Shown: piece by piece, positions 6,139 to 8,163 of the stretch | How positions within the stretch are numbered: the first letter of the stretch is position 1 | Layout of the letters: each line of letters starts with the position of its first letter | Assembly: GCA_004296145.1 (NCBI GenBank) | Contig: SEBM01000154.1 | Location: forward strand, 1-8,163 | DNA: 8,163 nucleotides | Origin: Flavobacterium sp. | Lineage (GTDB): Bacteria; Bacteroidota; Bacteroidia; Flavobacteriales; Flavobacteriaceae | Reading direction: 5' to 3' | Program-made: the position numbers and the translations under genes | The notes under the pieces: model-generated | What the model saw: the letters and a program-made list of their open reading frames with translations, nothing else | The model's database searches: none | Told to the model about the DNA's origin: nothing

Positions 6139-7410
6139 ATGACCGTAGATTTATTACTAGGATTACAATGGGGAGATGAAGGTAAAGGAAAAATTGTAGA
6201 CGTACTTACCTCAAATTATGATATTATTGCACGTTTTCAGGGAGGACCAAATGCAGGACATACATTAGAATTTGACGGAATCAAACACGTACTTAGAACT
6301 ATTCCTTCTGGAATTTTCCATAAAAATTCAGTAAATATCATCGGAAACGGCGTTGTAATTGACCCGGTAGTTTTTCAGAAAGAAATCGAAGGTTTGGAGA
6401 AATTCAACCTTGATATCAAAAGTAAATTAATTATCTCAAGAAAAGCACATTTAATTTTACCTACACACCGTTTGCTTGACGCAGCTTCTGAAGCTTCAAA
6501 AGGAAAAGCAAAAATTGGTTCTACCCTTAAAGGAATTGGACCAACTTACATGGACAAAACAGGTAGAAATGGTTTACGTGTAGGAGATATTGAATTAGAA
6601 GATTTTAACGATCGTTACAGAGCTTTGGCTGACAAACATGAAGCTATGATTGCTTTCTATGATGTAGCGATTCAATATAACTTAGCTGAACTTGAAAAAG
6701 AGTTTTTTGAAGCTATTGAAGAACTTAAAAAATTAGATTTTATTGATAGTGAAGAATACATGCACCAAGCTCAAAAAGCTGGTAAATCTATTCTGTGCGA
6801 AGGTGCTCAGGGATCTTTATTAGATGTTGATTTCGGAACTTATCCTTTTGTAACTTCATCAAACACTACTGCAGCAGGTGCTTGTACTGGTTTAGGAATT
6901 GCTCCTAATAAAATCAAAGAAGTTTACGGAATCTTTAAAGCGTATGTAACACGTGTTGGTAGCGGACCTTTCCCTACTGAACTTTTTGACGAAGTTGGTG
7001 CTACAATGGCAAGAGTTGGTAACGAATTTGGTTCTGTTACAGGAAGACAAAGACGTTGCGGATGGTTAGACTTAGTAGCTTTAAAATACGCTATTCAGGT
7101 AAATGGTGTAACGCAATTAATGATGATGAAAGGTGATGTCCTTTCTGGTTTTGAAACTTTAAAAGTGTGTACAGAATACAACTATAAAGGACAAAATATT
7201 GCTCACTTCCCATATAATATCGAGCCGGAAAACGTAACTCCGGTTTACAAAGAGTTTAAAGGATGGAAAGCTGACTTAACTGGATTGACAACTTACGATC
7301 AATTACCAATTGAGCTAAAAGAATATATTGAATTTATTGAGAAAGAAGTTGAAGTGCCAATCAAAATTGTATCGGTTGGACCAGACAGAAAGCAAACTAT
7401 AACAAAATAA
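6139..7410 (+). CDS. purA: Adenylosuccinate synthetase
   Basis: PurA (423 residues) joins IMP and aspartate with GTP hydrolysis to form adenylosuccinate, the committed step from IMP to AMP, in the cytoplasm. The sequence is full length with every family motif in place. These are G12-D13-E-G-K16-G-K18 (P-loop with the catalytic Asp), N38-A-G-H41-T (catalytic His), KGIGPTYMDKTGRNGLR (131-147, IMP contact), QGSLLDVDFGTYPFVTSSN (224-242), and GRQRRCGWLD (302-311). K331-G-D333 corresponds to the guanine-recognising Asp, and a GPDR segment (414-417) lies near the end. The numbering of D13, H41 and D333 equals that of the E. coli enzyme. The ATG follows an A-rich stretch without a Shine-Dalgarno site. 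The unit ends at a strong terminator just after the stop. Confidence 0.98.
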   Translation: MTVDLLLGLQWGDEGKGKIVDVLTSNYDIIARFQGGPNAGHTLEFDGIKHVLRTIPSGIFHKNSVNIIGNGVVIDPVVFQKEIEGLEKFNLDIKSKLIISRKAHLILPTHRLLDAASEASKGKAKIGSTLKGIGPTYMDKTGRNGLRVGDIELEDFNDRYRALADKHEAMIAFYDVAIQYNLAELEKEFFEAIEELKKLDFIDSEEYMHQAQKAGKSILCEGAQGSLLDVDFGTYPFVTSSNTTAAGACTGLGIAPNKIKEVYGIFKAYVTRVGSGPFPTELFDEVGATMARVGNEFGSVTGRQRRCGWLDLVALKYAIQVNGVTQLMMMKGDVLSGFETLKVCTEYNYKGQNIAHFPYNIEPENVTPVYKEFKGWKADLTGLTTYDQLPIELKEYIEFIEKEVEVPIKIVSVGPDRKQTITK

Positions 7411-7415
7411 TATTC

Positions 7416-7445
7416 AAAACGCTCTGATAACCAGAGCGTTTTTTT
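7416..7445 (+). terminator. Rho-independent terminator after purA
   Basis: The stem CGCTCTG (7420-7426) pairs perfectly with CAGAGCG (7432-7438) around the loop ATAAC, followed by seven T (7439-7445). Four A before the stem (7416-7419) can pair with part of the T-run, so it may also work on the other strand. It begins 6 bases after the purA stop and isolates purA from nudK. Confidence 0.93.
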
Positions 7446-7461
7446 ATACAAAATATTTACC

Positions 7462-8046
7462 ATGAGAAAAAATCCGGAAATTGAAATTAAGGAAACTAAG
7501 TTATTATCAGATAATTGGTATGTCCTGAACAAAGTTACTTTTGATTATAAAAAAGAAAATCAGCCAGTAGAATCGCACATCCGTGAAGTATACGATCGTG
7601 GCAACGGAGCCGGAATATTACTTTATAATGCTGCAAAGAAAACAGTCATTCTAACAAGGCAATTTCGCTTACCGACTTTCCTTAACGGAAATAAAACCGG
7701 AATGATGATTGAAGTTTGTGCAGGACTTTTAGATAAAGAGAATGCGGAGCAGGCGATTATTCGCGAAACAGAAGAAGAAACAGGTTATCGTTTAAAAAAA
7801 GTTCAAAAAGTTATCGAAACCTATATGTCACCGGGTTCTGTAACAGAGATTTTATATCTTTTTGTTGGAGAATATGAAGAAAACATGAAAGTTAGCGAAG
7901 GCGGCGGACTAGATGCAGAACAGGAAAATATTGAAGTTCTGGAATATACTTTTGATGAAGCTTACGCCATGATTGAATCTGGTGAAATTACAGATGCCAA
8001 AACTATTATGTTATTACAGCACGCTAAGATAAAAGGATTGATATAA
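7462..8046 (+). CDS. nudK: NudK-type Nudix hydrolase (GDP-mannose pyrophosphatase-like)
   Basis: This 194-residue Nudix enzyme is predicted to cleave the pyrophosphate of a nucleotide sugar such as GDP-mannose, giving GMP and mannose-1-phosphate. The Nudix box is at 88-109: G88-L-L-D then R101-E-T-E-E105-E106-T-G108-Y, with the Mg-binding glutamates present. NudK-like segments around it are REVYDRGNGAGILLYN (41-56), RQFRLPTFLNGN (66-77), EVCAGLLD (84-91), ETYMSPGSVTEI (119-130) and GEITDAKT (174-181). Length and these blocks agree closely with E. coli NudK as I recall it. The box is one residue shorter between G and R than the general pattern, as in NudK itself. The start at 7462 lies 16 bases after the purA terminator, so it should have its own promoter, but no clear TAnnTTTG box was found. 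Confidence 0.92.
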   Translation: MRKNPEIEIKETKLLSDNWYVLNKVTFDYKKENQPVESHIREVYDRGNGAGILLYNAAKKTVILTRQFRLPTFLNGNKTGMMIEVCAGLLDKENAEQAIIRETEEETGYRLKKVQKVIETYMSPGSVTEILYLFVGEYEENMKVSEGGGLDAEQENIEVLEYTFDEAYAMIESGEITDAKTIMLLQHAKIKGLI

Positions 8047-8055
8047 TCTTTTTTT
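8031..8055 (+). terminator. Weak possible terminator at the end of nudK
   Basis: AAAAGGATT (8031-8039) can pair with AATCTTTTT (8045-8053) around GATAT, with one G-U pair, and the T-run continues to 8055. The stem is AT-rich and overlaps the last codons and stop of nudK, so it would be a weak terminator at best. Confidence 0.35.
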
Positions 8056-8084
8056 ATTACTTTAGTTTTTCAATTAACTATAAG

Positions 8085-8163
8085 ATTCAAAACACCCTAG
8101 GCGTTGCCTATTATGATAGCCTTAAAACGAATAAAGCCAAAGAAGTGTTCGAAGATATAAGAA
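8085..8163 (+). other. Open protein-like frame without a start, cut by the right edge
   Basis: Read from 8085, this frame gives IQNTLGVAYYDSLKTNKAKE followed by VFEDIR up to the edge. It has a protein-like composition with no stop. The frame is open back into the nudK 3' end, but no in-frame ATG, GTG or TTG lies at a sensible place; the only in-frame GTG is at 8145, inside the protein-like part. It could be a gene remnant that has lost its 5' end, a gene with an unusual start, or chance. I do not recognise the family; the ending faintly resembles segments of AhpD/carboxymuconolactone decarboxylase proteins, which is weak evidence only. Confidence 0.3.

Noticed and set aside
8097..8163. C-terminus of a reverse-strand gene at the right edge
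   Set aside because: The reverse reading is rich in Phe and Ile, as expected opposite a Lys/Glu-rich + strand frame; the + frame looks more like protein.

Overview
The window looks like a stretch of core chromosome from a Flavobacterium-like member of the Bacteroidota. The basis is AT-rich DNA, A-rich translation starts without clear Shine-Dalgarno sites, and promoter candidates of the Bacteroidota type (TTG, about 20 bases, TAnnTTTG). The proteins also have a flavobacterial character, and the rel - fur-like - purA order is, from memory, common in flavobacteria. All identifications are by eye; no database search was run.

Layout: all recognisable genes lie on the + strand. A SPOUT (TrmH/SpoU) RNA methyltransferase (100-891) is followed after 16 bases by an exported serine beta-lactamase-like hydrolase with a C-terminal DUF3471-like domain (908-2443). 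A gap with a CAGT-type repeat and a long hairpin separates these from a full-length bifunctional-type Rel (p)ppGpp synthetase/hydrolase (2622-4844). A 180-residue uncharacterised protein (4859-5401) follows 14 bases later. Next come a Fur-family regulator (5588-6046), adenylosuccinate synthetase PurA (6139-7410), a strong intrinsic terminator (7416-7445) and a NudK-type Nudix hydrolase (7462-8046). The last about 80 bases carry an open, protein-like + strand frame with no start codon that runs off the edge.

Functionally, rel and purA are linked through purine nucleotides: Rel consumes GTP/GDP to make (p)ppGpp, while PurA uses GTP to commit IMP to AMP. NudK-type enzymes clear nucleotide sugars such as GDP-mannose. 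No mobile element, CRISPR array, tRNA or rRNA was seen, and I did not find a clearly new multi-gene system.

The most unusual content is in the gaps. Three of them carry short-unit degenerate tandem repeats, each with a different unit: an octamer upstream of the methyltransferase, a 6/7-mer CAGT array that folds on itself before rel, and a heptamer run before the Fur-like gene. Other points worth a second look are the loss of the usual cysteine pair in the Fur-like protein, its nearly leaderless start, the uncharacterised gene between rel and the regulator, and the startless frame at the right edge.
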